64,000 bases of DNA from a bacterium (GTDB lineage: Bacteria; Bacillota; Bacilli; Lactobacillales; Streptococcaceae), in the NCBI GenBank assembly GCA_905221545.1, contig CAJNDO010000010.1:5865-69864 (forward strand), read 5' to 3'. Positions within the stretch are counted from its first letter, which is position 1, and every line of letters begins with the position of its first letter. Positions 1 through 9,538 of this stretch are shown in pieces. The translations under genes were made by a program, and so were the position numbers. The notes under the pieces were generated by a model. That model was not told where the DNA came from. It saw only the letters and a program-made list of their open reading frames with translations, and searched no databases.

Positions 1-3000
1 AGTACCTTCATCTAACTTATCTCCAGATTTCCATGTCCATACCATTCCTTGAGGTAAGTAACTATTCCCACGATCTCGTTGATCATTACTATCTACCACT
101 TTAAGGTAATTATGAGCATCAACATTTGTAGGGCTATTTGGTACATTCAATGTTGAACCTACTGGAACTTTTGCGATACCATTTTCAAGATTTTTAGTTG
201 TAATATCTACAACACGATACTTGAATTTCAAATCACGGCTGTCCGCTGCACTACTTCCCTCTACATGAAGAGTTCCGATATGCTCTCCTAATGTTTGAGT
301 ATCTACTACACTTCCTGAAGATAAACGTGTTTTATACTTCTTATCTTCTGAACTTCCATCTTTACCAGTTTGAGCTGTAAAGGTAGAAGCACTTACTCCA
401 CCAGGAAGATTTCCAACTGTTACTTTTGAGATTTTTCCTGAGTTATCCCATACTTTCAATTCAGGATTAAATTCAGCACCACGATAGACTGTAAAGATTG
501 GTGAATCTGCTGTTTCTGTTAATGTAACACCATTTAATGTAGCTTGTGGTTTTTGAACATCTTTTGCAATTGCTTTTGCTGGATCTGAATCCGCACCATT
601 TCCATTTTTAGTAATAGCAGTTACTTCTGTTAAATCTTTTACTTTATTGGCTGGGATTGTAATTTCACCGTTATTTGCATCAATTCGAACATCTGGATTA
701 TTTACAGTCCATTTACCGTTTGTTCCTTTACTTCCTTCAGCTGTTTTCGGTTGATTATCTTCACCCGTAAAGCTTACTTTGATTTTATCTACTTTTGTAG
801 AATCTTGTGGTTTTGCAGTTACATCCCCATTATCCTTAGCTGTGGCAATTGGTGTTGCAGCCTTATCATCTACAACATGCACGGGTGCATCTACAATAAA
901 TGTTCCACGTTCTGGAATAATCACTTCCACTTTACCGTACACAGGTGCATTTGGTGCTGTAGGTCTTGATACATCTGGATCTTTAAACCAACGATACGTT
1001 GTACCCGCAGGTAATTCATTTGGATTCGCAATACTATTGTAAGCATCTGGAATAACGCCTACTTTAGTACTTTGTTCCTTAGCTTTTGGTTTAAGATTAT
1101 ATCTTTCTGCTTCTTCTGGTTTCAGTGGTAAGGTACCGATAATAGCATTTTGACCATCTCTATATCGAATTAATCCATCTGTTGAGTATCCACCATAGGC
1201 AAGATACGGATCATTCGCTAAACGTTTTTTAATGTCAGCAAGCATTGGATTACTTTTATCTTTATTATTCCAATCTGACATAATGCTTTGATCTAACTCA
1301 TCCCCTTCAAGAATTTTCGTTTTGAACGTAATAATCGTACGTTGTCCAGCAACTACGTTCAGTTTATCTTCAATGACACCTCTAGCAAGGTTATAAATTA
1401 AACCACCTGTTGTAATACCATACATATCTTTTACACGTGAAGCTGCATCTGGATTACGATCAGTACCGTCTTTTCTAGAATCACGATAAATATTTTTTCT
1501 CCAAGTATTATCAGGATGAGCATAATCCATCCAAGAACCTATATTTTCTCCATAAGTAGAACCTGAACGACGTTCACCATTTTTTACATAAGCACGAGAA
1601 TACGTGTTTTCATACTCCCATTTTGATGCACTTGCATACTCTTTATGAGATATTTGACTACCATCTTTATATTTTGTATAAGTGAAGTCATACGGATCTC
1701 CTACAGTACGCGGAATTGCAAGTGAGATTTTCTTAGAAGAACCCGCAAGAGCATTTGCCGCTGGACCTGAATCTAACATCCAGTAGTAATATTTATTTCC
1801 ATCTTTTTCAATACGCTCTTCACGATACACACGAATATTGTCATATGCTTTATCCGCAGTCCCTTTACTTACGAAGGCATATTGTTTCGTATCTGGTGAA
1901 TATACATCACGCTCTGAATAGTTAATCATTGGGTTTTTAATCCAACCAACCCCGAAGTCAGTTACTTTTGTTTCACGAACTGTACTTGTTCCAGAACCTA
2001 CTTCTTTCCCATTCTTTTTAACGACAGTTGTAATAACGGCATCGTTCACCATCAATTTCGTATCAACATTGACTGTAAAGTAACCATTTGATTGTGATCT
2101 AGTTGTGTATTTTCTTCCACCGATTGATACTTCCACATCAGCTTCTGCCGCTGTATATCCGTCAACTTGAGCAATACCTGCTAAACTATCGTTGAATGAT
2201 ACTGTATCTGTTTGTTTTACAGTAGTATTAGAAACACTTTGTCCATTAACTACTAATTCAACTCTATCCCCAACTTTAATACCAGATGCGTTTAATTTGA
2301 AAGCTCCGGTATCATCAAGTGTAGACGTAAGTATCTTTTGACCATTTCTCTTAATCTCAATTGTTGAAGATGGTGTCGCATATCCTGTAATAAATCCAGA
2401 ATCTGCTACAACAATCCCAAGACTCCCTTGTTTAGTCGTCTTATCAATGGGTGCTGAGCGAAGATCAGATCCTTCTTCCATGGTTTCGCCATTACGTGGG
2501 TCGCGAGATCCAGTATTAGCAATCGTATTTTCACCTTCTTTTACAACCTTTTTAGGCGCATCAACCTTAGGCATTGAAGATAAGACAAAACTTTTCTCAT
2601 TAAGTTTTTTAGAGATGGCATCAATTTCAGCTTGTGTCAACTCATTATTATTTAATGCATTTTTAGCTGTTTCTAAATCTGCTTGGATTTCAGCAAGAGT
2701 CGAGGCTGGAGCTTTTTCCTTGTTGACTTTATCCAAGAGCTCTTGAACTTTTGTAATATTAGCTTGTAATTGAGACTTATCTAGTGTTTGTTTTTCCGTC
2801 ACTTTATCACCACTAGCATCTTTAGTTTCAGTCATTGTGCTAGTAGATGTGCCGTTATTTAGAGAATTAGCCTCTACGGCTTCTTTATTTTCAGATGGTT
2901 TCTCTCTTTCCTCAGTTTCCTTGGCTACCTCAACTTTTTCAGTTTCCTTGGTTTCCTCATTTTTTGATGTTGGAGCAGACTCTATCAGAGGCGATTTCTC

Positions 3001-3201
3001 CTCATTTGGATTCGGTGCGCCTATGGCAGGTTGGTTTTTACCATCTACAACATCCGCACTAACGACATGCGTACCTAAAAACATCAGTGCTGCTACAGCT
3101 ACTGAAGCCGCACCAAAGCTATATTTACGAATCGAAAAGCGCAAGACCTTATCACTTTGATGACGTTTAATTCGACTTAATGACTTATTTTTATGTTCCA
3201 T
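1..3201 (-). CDS. YSIRK-type cell-surface adhesin-like protein, 3' end outside the window
   Basis: The reading frame is open from the ATG at 3201 to base 1 (1067 codons), so the C-terminus and any LPXTG anchor are not visible. Residues about 20-55 form a YSIRK signal peptide (RFSIRKYSFGAAS, then a hydrophobic stretch ending in VVSAD). An acidic Glu/Lys/Thr-rich region and a predicted helical stretch (about residues 130-215) follow. After that come beta-rich segments: one resembles a bacterial Ig-like adhesin domain (around 265-335), and later ones resemble Rib-type or cadherin-like repeats. An AGGAGG ribosome-binding site lies 5 nt before the start. It is presumably secreted and anchored to peptidoglycan as an adhesin, but the ligand cannot be told from the sequence. 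The promoter lies beyond a 9-bp tandem array, giving a leader of about 215 nt. Confidence 0.85.
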   Translation of the reverse strand, partial: MEHKNKSLSRIKRHQSDKVLRFSIRKYSFGAASVAVAALMFLGTHVVSADVVDGKNQPAIGAPNPNEEKSPLIESAPTSKNEETKETEKVEVAKETEEREKPSENKEAVEANSLNNGTSTSTMTETKDASGDKVTEKQTLDKSQLQANITKVQELLDKVNKEKAPASTLAEIQADLETAKNALNNNELTQAEIDAISKKLNEKSFVLSSMPKVDAPKKVVKEGENTIANTGSRDPRNGETMEEGSDLRSAPIDKTTKQGSLGIVVADSGFITGYATPSSTIEIKRNGQKILTSTLDDTGAFKLNASGIKVGDRVELVVNGQSVSNTTVKQTDTVSFNDSLAGIAQVDGYTAAEADVEVSIGGRKYTTRSQSNGYFTVNVDTKLMVNDAVITTVVKKNGKEVGSGTSTVRETKVTDFGVGWIKNPMINYSERDVYSPDTKQYAFVSKGTADKAYDNIRVYREERIEKDGNKYYYWMLDSGPAANALAGSSKKISLAIPRTVGDPYDFTYTKYKDGSQISHKEYASASKWEYENTYSRAYVKNGERRSGSTYGENIGSWMDYAHPDNTWRKNIYRDSRKDGTDRNPDAASRVKDMYGITTGGLIYNLARGVIEDKLNVVAGQRTIITFKTKILEGDELDQSIMSDWNNKDKSNPMLADIKKRLANDPYLAYGGYSTDGLIRYRDGQNAIIGTLPLKPEEAERYNLKPKAKEQSTKVGVIPDAYNSIANPNELPAGTTYRWFKDPDVSRPTAPNAPVYGKVEVIIPERGTFIVDAPVHVVDDKAATPIATAKDNGDVTAKPQDSTKVDKIKVSFTGEDNQPKTAEGSKGTNGKWTVNNPDVRIDANNGEITIPANKVKDLTEVTAITKNGNGADSDPAKAIAKDVQKPQATLNGVTLTETADSPIFTVYRGAEFNPELKVWDNSGKISKVTVGNLPGGVSASTFTAQTGKDGSSEDKKYKTRLSSGSVVDTQTLGEHIGTLHVEGSSAADSRDLKFKYRVVDITTKNLENGIAKVPVGSTLNVPNSPTNVDAHNYLKVVDSNDQRDRGNSYLPQGMVWTWKSGDKLDEGT

Positions 3202-3237
3202 TTTCCCTCCTAAAGGTAATATAATATAGAAAAAGCA

Positions 3238-3275
3238 ATTTTTATAACTTCAAAAAAGAGTCAAGTTATAAAAAT
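3238..3275. promoter_or_regulatory. 13-bp perfect inverted repeat in the leader of the first surface gene
   Basis: Arms 3238-3250 and 3263-3275 are exact reverse complements (ATTTTTATAACTT) separated by 12 bases. It lies about 37 nt before the start codon and downstream of the predicted promoter. It would form a stable hairpin in the 5' leader, or could serve as a protein operator. Confidence 0.6.
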
Positions 3276-3304
3276 CACTATGATGACTACTATTTGCTAA
3301 TAAC

Positions 3305-3421
3305 ATCACAGCTATCACAGCTATCACAGCTATCACAGCTATCACAGCTATCACAGCTATCACAGCTATCACAGCTATCACAGCTATCACAGCTATCACA
3401 GCTATCACAGCTATCACAGCT
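3305..3421. repeat. 13 perfect tandem copies of a 9-bp unit (ATCACAGCT)
   Basis: Thirteen uninterrupted identical copies of ATCACAGCT fill this interval with no variant unit. The array starts 104 bp upstream of the surface-gene start codon and ends 2 bp short of the predicted -10 box (3424-3429). Transcription in the gene's direction would therefore begin in or at the edge of the array and place (AGCUGUGAU)n at the mRNA 5' end. Perfect short tandem arrays change copy number by replication slippage. Confidence 0.95.
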
Positions 3422-3423
3422 CA

Positions 3424-3452
3424 ATTATACCATTTTTAATATATTTACACAA
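3424..3452 (-). promoter_or_regulatory. Promoter of the first surface-protein gene
   Basis: Read on the minus strand, TTGTGT (3447-3452) and TATAAT (3424-3429) are separated by 17 bp, with an extended TGG just before the -10. The start point falls near 3417, inside the last unit of the 9-bp tandem array. No equally good promoter is seen between the array and the gene. Confidence 0.65.
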
Positions 3453-3754
3453 ATATAAACCGGTTTGTTATATCAAATAAAGTTAAAAACCATTAATTTG
3501 TATAGAATGTTATCATGTTATATAAACAAATATAAAAAGAGATGCCTCCTCTACCTATAAATTAAATCCATCATCACCTATCATATCAATTGATCCATAT
3601 TCATTGTGGCTCCTGAAACATTTCTCAAGAATGTCGAGTAGTAGCTGTGTCATGTCAGGTGAAACGTATCGAAAAATGCACTAATAGCACAGCGATGGAG
3701 AGTTTATTGAGGTATCCCAAAACTGAGTATTGGGATTAAAAGAAACACAATGTT

Positions 3755-3903
3755 TTAATACTCTCCAAACAACGTCAGCGTCATCTTGGAGTAGGATAAA
3801 TTGCTGACTTTGTCAGTTTTATCTACAACCTCAAAATAGTGTTTTGAGCTATCTGCGCCTAGCTTTCTAGTTTTCTCTTTGGTGTTTATTGAGTATGAGT
3901 ATT
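3755..3903 (+). repeat. Degenerate BOX element (boxA-boxB-boxC)
   Basis: A decayed BOX element. A boxA remnant (near 3757-3790, with AACGTCAGCGTCA) is followed by a boxB segment with TATCTACAACCTCAAAATAG (about 3820-3855) and a boxC segment ending ATTGAGTAT (about 3860-3903). It lies in the roughly 620-bp gap (3422-4038) between the two surface genes. Apart from the promoter next to the tandem array and the terminator near 3935-3981, nothing else is recognised in that gap. Confidence 0.7.
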
Positions 3904-3934
3904 TTGGTACAAGTTTCTACTTTTTCTAAAACAC

Positions 3935-3981
3935 AACAATAGCCTTGCACCTATTTTAAAACGAGGAGCAAGGCTGTTGTT
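3935..3981 (-). terminator. Terminator after the lipase-like surface gene
   Basis: Arms 3935-3948 and 3968-3981 pair over 14 bp with one mismatch. On the minus strand a short T-rich tail (TGTTTTAG) follows. Confidence 0.6.
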
Positions 3982-4038
3982 TAATCTTTTTATTCATTGT
4001 CCACTTAACAATGAACCATTCATATTTTGACTAAATTT

Positions 4039-7000
4039 TTAGTCTTCTTTTTTCTTTCCAAGAGCAAGTCCGAGACCACTTAGAATACCAAGAAGTCCTA
4101 GAGAGGCAAGAGTTGCATTTGATTCTGTCCCTGTGTTCGGCAATGCATTTTGAGAATCATTTGACTTAGCTCCATTGTCACTAGCATCTGTATTATCTTC
4201 ATGAGTTGCATTCGGAGTAACCTCATCTGGAATTGGAGTTGTTGGTGCAGGTGTATCGTGACCAGAATTTCCATTAGTATCAGGTGTGACCGGCGCAACT
4301 GGGACTGGAGTTGGAGTTGTTAGCGCAGGTGTATCGTGACCAGAATTTCCATTAGTATCAGGTATTACTGGAATTGTATTTGTGTTTGAACTTACTTTTC
4401 TGAAAATGTGGGTAATTACTGGTTCATTTTCATCAATCACAGTTTGTACAAATTCATATCCAAGAATTGATCCATGTTCAGCATCCTTTTCACTACCTGT
4501 CTTAACGGATAGTTTCAATACATTTCCATCTTCATCAATCCATCGAACCTCAATCATTAGCTCTGGCAATTCAATTGAAGCCGGTAATACACCGTTTTCA
4601 AAAATTGTTACCTTAGCTGGATTTTCTACTGGAACTTCCACAGCTGGTTTACCTGGTTCAGTAATCTTACCTGTACCTGAAACTTTACCTTCTGGTAATT
4701 CACTGTTTGGTACTTTACCTTTACCGTCTTCACCGATTGTGACTGTGATTGGACCATCTTTACCTGGGATTTCTACCTTAGTTCCTGGTGGGTATGTTGA
4801 GCCATCTGGTTTCTTAGGTGTGACTGTAACGTCACCTGTCTTAGGAACTTGTTCTAACTCTACTTTTGGTTCTTTCGTTTTCCCATAAGTTCGAACTGTT
4901 GTCGGAGTTACCTTACCTGTTTTTGAATCTACTTCATAGGTAGTGGTATCAATCACATCACGGCCTTCAGAATCTTTAGATTGTTCAACCTTAGTTTTAA
5001 CACCAACTTTAACGATTGTCTTACCTGCTGGGGTGACGACTGGATTACCAACGTGTTCTGTGATATGACCGTCGGTTGGATCTACATCGTAAGTGGTTGT
5101 AGTGACTGTTTTACCTTTTTCACCCTCAGTACGCTGATCTGGTGTACCGAAGTCTTTTTCAACATCTTTAACGTATTCCACTTCTGGTTCAATCAGCGTT
5201 TCTACTACTTTATCCTTAGCTGGAACTTTAACGATCGTATTAGTTGGTTCTTTCAGGCGAACCGGTTTTCCTACAATTGGGGTAATTTCCCCTGTTGTTG
5301 GATTTACTTTGTACGTTGTTACGATTGTATCTTCACCATCTTCACCTTTAACGGTAGTTGCTTCAGTTCCTTTTTCTTTCGTATCGTCTTTTTCGTAAAC
5401 TACTGGAGATGGGACTACCCTCTTCTCAACCGTTGGTTCTTTCCTTGTTCCGTAAGTAGTTACTGTTGTAGGAGTTACCTTACCTGTTTCTGGATCAACT
5501 TCATAAGTTGTAGTGTTGATAACTTCACGACCTTGCTCATCCTTGCTACTCTCAACCTTAGTTTTAGCCCCAACCTTAACTATTGTTTTAGTAGCTGGGG
5601 TGACGACTGGATTACCAACGTGTTCTGTGATATGACCGTCGGTTGGATCTACATCGTAAGTGGTTGTAGTGACTGTTTTACCTTTTTCACCCTCAGTACG
5701 CTGATCTGGTGTACCGAAGTCTTTTTCAGCATCTTTAACGTATTCCACTTCTGGTTCAATCGGTGTTTCTACTACTTTATCCTTAGCTGGAATTTTAACA
5801 ATAGTATTAGTTGGTTCTACTATTATCGGTTCTCCTACATGTGCAATAGCTTCTCCATTGTCTGGATTTACTGTGTAAGTCGTTGTGGTTGTCTTACTTC
5901 CGTCTTTTCCTAGAACAGTAATATTATCTTGACCTTTTTCCCTACTAGTATCTTTTTCGTATTTTACTGGGGATGGGATTGTTTCTACATCTACTTTATC
6001 CTTCAATCCGTTTTCTTTAAACGTTTCTTTTATTGTATGCTCTATTATGTTTCCATTATCTGGATTTACTGTATATGAAGTTGCTGTCTTAACAATGTTA
6101 TTTCCATCTTTAGAAGTTACTACTTTATCTTTCGCTGCTACTTTAACGATAGTAGTTGTTGGATTTACTATTACTGGCTCTCCTACATGTGCAATAGCTT
6201 CTCCACTGTTTGGATTTACTGTGTAGGTCGTTGTGGTTGTTTTACTTCCATCTTTTCCTGGGACAGTAATATTATCTTGACCTTTTTCCCTACTAGCATC
6301 TTTTTCGTATTTTACCGGGGATGGGATTGTTTCTACGTCTACTTTATCCTTCAATCCGTTTTCTTTAAACGTTTCTTTTATTGTATTCTCTGTAATGTTT
6401 CCATTATTTGAATTTACTGTATATGTAGTAACTTCTTTGACAATGTTATCTCCGTCTTTAGAGTATACTACTTTATCTTTTGCTGCTACTTTGATAATTG
6501 TATCCTTTGGATTTACTATTACCGGCTCTCCTACATTTGGAGTAACTTCCCCATTAGTTGGATTTACTGTGTAGGTCGTTGTGGTTGTCTCACTTCCATC
6601 TTTTCCCGGAATAGTAATATCATCTTGACCTTTTTCCCTACTAGCATCTTTTACATATCTCTTAGATAATGGAATTCCTCTTGCTTCTACTTTATTCTTA
6701 GCTGGAACTTTAACGATCGTATTAGTTGGTTCTTTCAGGCGAACCGGTTTTCCTACAGTTGGGGTAATTTCCCCTGTTGTTGGATTTACTTTGTACGTTG
6801 TTACGATTGTATCTTCACCATCTTCACCTTTAACGGTAGTTGCTTCAGTACCTTTTTCTTTCGTATCGTCTTTTTCGTAAACTACTGGAGATGGTACTGC
6901 CCTCTTCTCAACCGTTGATTCTTTTCTTGTCCCGTAAGTAGTTACTGTTGTAGGAGTTACCTTACCTGTTTCTGAATCAACTTCATAAATTGTAGTGTTG

Positions 7001-9141
7001 ATAACTTCACGACCTTGCTCATCCATGCTACGCTCAACCTTAGTTTTAGCCCCAACCTTAACTATTGTTTTACCAGCTGGTGTGACCACTGGGTTACCAA
7101 CCTGTTCTGTGACTGTTCCATTATTTGGATTAACATCATACCTTGTAGTCGTTACAGATTTTCCTTTTGTTCCTTCTCTACGCTCGTCTGGTCTACCGAA
7201 GTCACGAGTGTCATCTTTTTCATAAACCACTGCAGGTTCAATTGGTGTTTCTACTACTTTATCCTTAGCTGGGACTTTGACCACTGTAGGAGTTGATGGG
7301 ACTACTACCGCTGGTTCTTCATACGGAATAAGACTACCATCTGTAGGATTCACAGTATAAGTGGTAGTGACTGTTCTAGTGCCTGGAGTACCAGCTATTG
7401 TTACATTAGTTTCACCTTTGGATTTTGTTGCGTCTTTTTCATAACGAACACTTGGCTGTATTTGCGTAACAACAACCTTAGATTTGGCACCATCTTTCTT
7501 GAAAACTTCATCAAGTGTATTTTTAGTAATCTGTCCTGTATCAGGATCTTTCATACTGATAGTTGTTGACTTAATGATGTCATCTCCGCGTTTACTGTAT
7601 ACAGCAGTTTCTCCAACTTTTTCTACAGATTTAACTGCTGTAATTTTTTTATCTTGATAACCTGTCCCATCCAAAGAAATTCGTTTCCCAGATATAAACT
7701 CTGATCGTCTATTAATCATATCGGATTCAAAATAAGAACGTGAACTATGACCTCCGCTTGTTCGTCCAACATTTATAACAACATCACTATCATTGCTGAC
7801 ACCTTTTCTTATCGTCGAATCATTATCAACAATATAATGAGTCAATTTCCCTGACTTAGCTATTTTTTTGCTATCTAAACCTTTTTGCCAAAATTCACGG
7901 CCAGAAACCAGACTTGTCACAACTTTTGGAGCATTAAATGTTGTTCCTTTTTTTAATACATTATTATAAAAGTTTCTATAAGCCAACTGTTCTTTAGGAG
8001 ACATGACTCTGCTGTCAGAATATGCCAACTGATAGGCTTCAACCATTGCCCGTTGTACTAAATATCCTCCTAAAGAATGGCCTGTCAAATAAAGATTGGT
8101 AATACTCTTATCTTTAGCTAGTTCACGCATGATATTTTCTGCATCTATCCCCTGTTGAGGATTTCCTCCGGTCCCCAGAGTTATATCAGCTCCGATATCT
8201 TTCGCATCACTTGTTCCACGAAAGGCTAATACTTGTGCAGTTCCATTTGATAAATATAAAAAATCACTCTTAGTTTCATACAACACAGCATCTAGTCCAC
8301 TGGATGTATGATAACTTTTCTTCCTTTCCCAATAAGGTCCCAATTCCTTATTCATCATCATATATTCATAACGTGGTTTACTGTCACCATTCTTTTTATA
8401 TAGCTCTGATTCTGTTAAGAGTCTCTTATGATCCAACACTCTATCGATATAATTATCATCACGGTAAGACAATTCCATGAACATAATCATATCGCGTTCA
8501 CTTACATTCCATTTTAATTTTTCATCTGGCTTTTCTTTACTGTCAATAATACCATCACCATCAGTATCTTCTAATAAGGGATGACTATTATAGCCTACAT
8601 ACTTTTTCCCACCTTTTTCATAAATATAAAGTTCTTCTTTATCCTTCAAGTAATCATCATCTGTATAAGCTTCTGGACTTAACTTAGGGCCGTTTAGTAA
8701 CAAACTGTCTAGCTTATCACCTTCTGAACCGATTACTCCTGCTTTTATTTGCTTAGCGTACTCATCAGTTAATTCATACTTTTTAACCTCGGAAAGAGTT
8801 GATGTTGCTCTCACCTCTGGAGTACTTGATCTATCTTCACCTGCTACGAAACCCCTTGTGGTCAAGCTATTATTTTCCTTATCCCCAGATGTGCCGAGTT
8901 CTGTAGTCCTTGTAGATCCTATTGGAACATCTCTGGTATCTAACTCAGAAGAAGGATTATCTTGATTATCTGGTAAATTTTGAACTTCTTCTCTTTTCTC
9001 CACAGAAGATAGAGAACTTTCTGTAGAAGCCAGTACTCCCTGGGATGGTGTAAACAAGGCAATTCCTATTAATACAGAAGCTACTCCAACAGAAAATTTT
9101 CGAATCGAAAAACGTTGACGTTTATTAAAAATATCTTTCAT
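4039..9141 (-). CDS. LPXTG-anchored surface protein with lipase-like alpha/beta-hydrolase domain and nine repeats
   Basis: A 1700-residue protein. It has a YSIRK signal peptide (RFSIRKFSVGVAS, residues 10-40), a Ser/Thr-rich linker, and a calcium-binding-type loop DTDGDGIIDSKE (about 193-204). An alpha/beta-hydrolase domain follows (about 210-480): FRGT near 308 and the nucleophile elbow GHSLGG with the probable catalytic Ser near 355. A His in GGHSS near 463 could complete the triad. Residues about 560-1440 hold nine repeats of about 75-115 residues that start V-Y-x-KD and carry TYxVNPxxG and IVKVxAKxKV blocks, resembling G5/E-type stalks. A duplicated NGNSGHDTPA linker and an LPNTG sortase motif with a hydrophobic tail and KKK end follow. 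Family knowledge suggests Mbeg1/DUF2974 or class-3 lipase; the substrate is unknown. A -10 (TATAAT at 9364-9369, extended TGG) implies a leader of about 215 nt. Confidence 0.88.
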   Translation of the reverse strand: MKDIFNKRQRFSIRKFSVGVASVLIGIALFTPSQGVLASTESSLSSVEKREEVQNLPDNQDNPSSELDTRDVPIGSTRTTELGTSGDKENNSLTTRGFVAGEDRSSTPEVRATSTLSEVKKYELTDEYAKQIKAGVIGSEGDKLDSLLLNGPKLSPEAYTDDDYLKDKEELYIYEKGGKKYVGYNSHPLLEDTDGDGIIDSKEKPDEKLKWNVSERDMIMFMELSYRDDNYIDRVLDHKRLLTESELYKKNGDSKPRYEYMMMNKELGPYWERKKSYHTSSGLDAVLYETKSDFLYLSNGTAQVLAFRGTSDAKDIGADITLGTGGNPQQGIDAENIMRELAKDKSITNLYLTGHSLGGYLVQRAMVEAYQLAYSDSRVMSPKEQLAYRNFYNNVLKKGTTFNAPKVVTSLVSGREFWQKGLDSKKIAKSGKLTHYIVDNDSTIRKGVSNDSDVVINVGRTSGGHSSRSYFESDMINRRSEFISGKRISLDGTGYQDKKITAVKSVEKVGETAVYSKRGDDIIKSTTISMKDPDTGQITKNTLDEVFKKDGAKSKVVVTQIQPSVRYEKDATKSKGETNVTIAGTPGTRTVTTTYTVNPTDGSLIPYEEPAVVVPSTPTVVKVPAKDKVVETPIEPAVVYEKDDTRDFGRPDERREGTKGKSVTTTRYDVNPNNGTVTEQVGNPVVTPAGKTIVKVGAKTKVERSMDEQGREVINTTIYEVDSETGKVTPTTVTTYGTRKESTVEKRAVPSPVVYEKDDTKEKGTEATTVKGEDGEDTIVTTYKVNPTTGEITPTVGKPVRLKEPTNTIVKVPAKNKVEARGIPLSKRYVKDASREKGQDDITIPGKDGSETTTTTYTVNPTNGEVTPNVGEPVIVNPKDTIIKVAAKDKVVYSKDGDNIVKEVTTYTVNSNNGNITENTIKETFKENGLKDKVDVETIPSPVKYEKDASREKGQDNITVPGKDGSKTTTTTYTVNPNSGEAIAHVGEPVIVNPTTTIVKVAAKDKVVTSKDGNNIVKTATSYTVNPDNGNIIEHTIKETFKENGLKDKVDVETIPSPVKYEKDTSREKGQDNITVLGKDGSKTTTTTYTVNPDNGEAIAHVGEPIIVEPTNTIVKIPAKDKVVETPIEPEVEYVKDAEKDFGTPDQRTEGEKGKTVTTTTYDVDPTDGHITEHVGNPVVTPATKTIVKVGAKTKVESSKDEQGREVINTTTYEVDPETGKVTPTTVTTYGTRKEPTVEKRVVPSPVVYEKDDTKEKGTEATTVKGEDGEDTIVTTYKVNPTTGEITPIVGKPVRLKEPTNTIVKVPAKDKVVETLIEPEVEYVKDVEKDFGTPDQRTEGEKGKTVTTTTYDVDPTDGHITEHVGNPVVTPAGKTIVKVGVKTKVEQSKDSEGRDVIDTTTYEVDSKTGKVTPTTVRTYGKTKEPKVELEQVPKTGDVTVTPKKPDGSTYPPGTKVEIPGKDGPITVTIGEDGKGKVPNSELPEGKVSGTGKITEPGKPAVEVPVENPAKVTIFENGVLPASIELPELMIEVRWIDEDGNVLKLSVKTGSEKDAEHGSILGYEFVQTVIDENEPVITHIFRKVSSNTNTIPVIPDTNGNSGHDTPALTTPTPVPVAPVTPDTNGNSGHDTPAPTTPIPDEVTPNATHEDNTDASDNGAKSNDSQNALPNTGTESNATLASLGLLGILSGLGLALGKKKED
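4855..7450 (-). repeat. DNA repeats encoding the stalk of the lipase-like protein
   Basis: Nine coding repeats, several nearly identical at DNA level. For example, the stretch around 5039-5160 recurs around 5609-5730, and the stretch around 5215-5420 recurs around 6705-6895. Such identity suggests recent internal duplication or gene conversion and makes repeat number likely to vary between strains. Confidence 0.85.
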
Positions 9142-9433
9142 TTTACCAACTTTCTTTCTAACTATTTTTACAAAATAGAGGGTTCTAATATTTTCCCTTG
9201 ACAGAATACTAGATCATTTCTTTAACTAAAATTTTAGAGCTTTTCCTCTACTTTATCATAAACTACTACATTGATTTCTAATCATAGAAAAATGGATCGA
9301 TTAATATTAATAAAATATCAGTAAAATATAAAAAAATGTAAATATTTTACTTCCAACACTGCCATTATACCATAAAAAATCATGACACTCATGTGTTTTT
9401 AAAAAGGTTTGTCAAAAAGTCTTCAAAATCAAA

Positions 9434-9478
9434 AAAACACATAATATCAGACATACAGCCCTTAATACTATGCGTTTT
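9434..9478. terminator. Hairpin of the AAAACGCATAGTATCA family
   Basis: Arms 9434-9449 and 9463-9478 pair imperfectly. The right arm ends TATGCGTTTT like two other hairpins at 14503-14547 and 41951-41997. It lies downstream of the ytxH-like gene on the minus strand and probably terminates that operon. The rest of the gap 9142-9538 is AT-rich and holds only the surface-gene promoter. Confidence 0.6.
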
Positions 9479-9538
9479 ATCTTATACAATTTACTAGATT
9501 TGCGACTACTATTGGATTTTTATCCAACTCTCTTAAAT

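Noticed and set aside
751..3160. Plus-strand open frames over the first surface gene
   Set aside because: All lie opposite the uninterrupted minus-strand surface-protein frame that starts at 3201.
3305..3421. CRISPR-like array
   Set aside because: Units are 9 bp and contiguous with no spacers and no cas genes nearby.
4981..5913. 310-codon plus-strand open frame (and similar ones to 7296)
   Set aside because: Antisense of the repeat stalk of the lipase-like protein, with an improbable Cys/Phe/Trp-rich product and no start signals.
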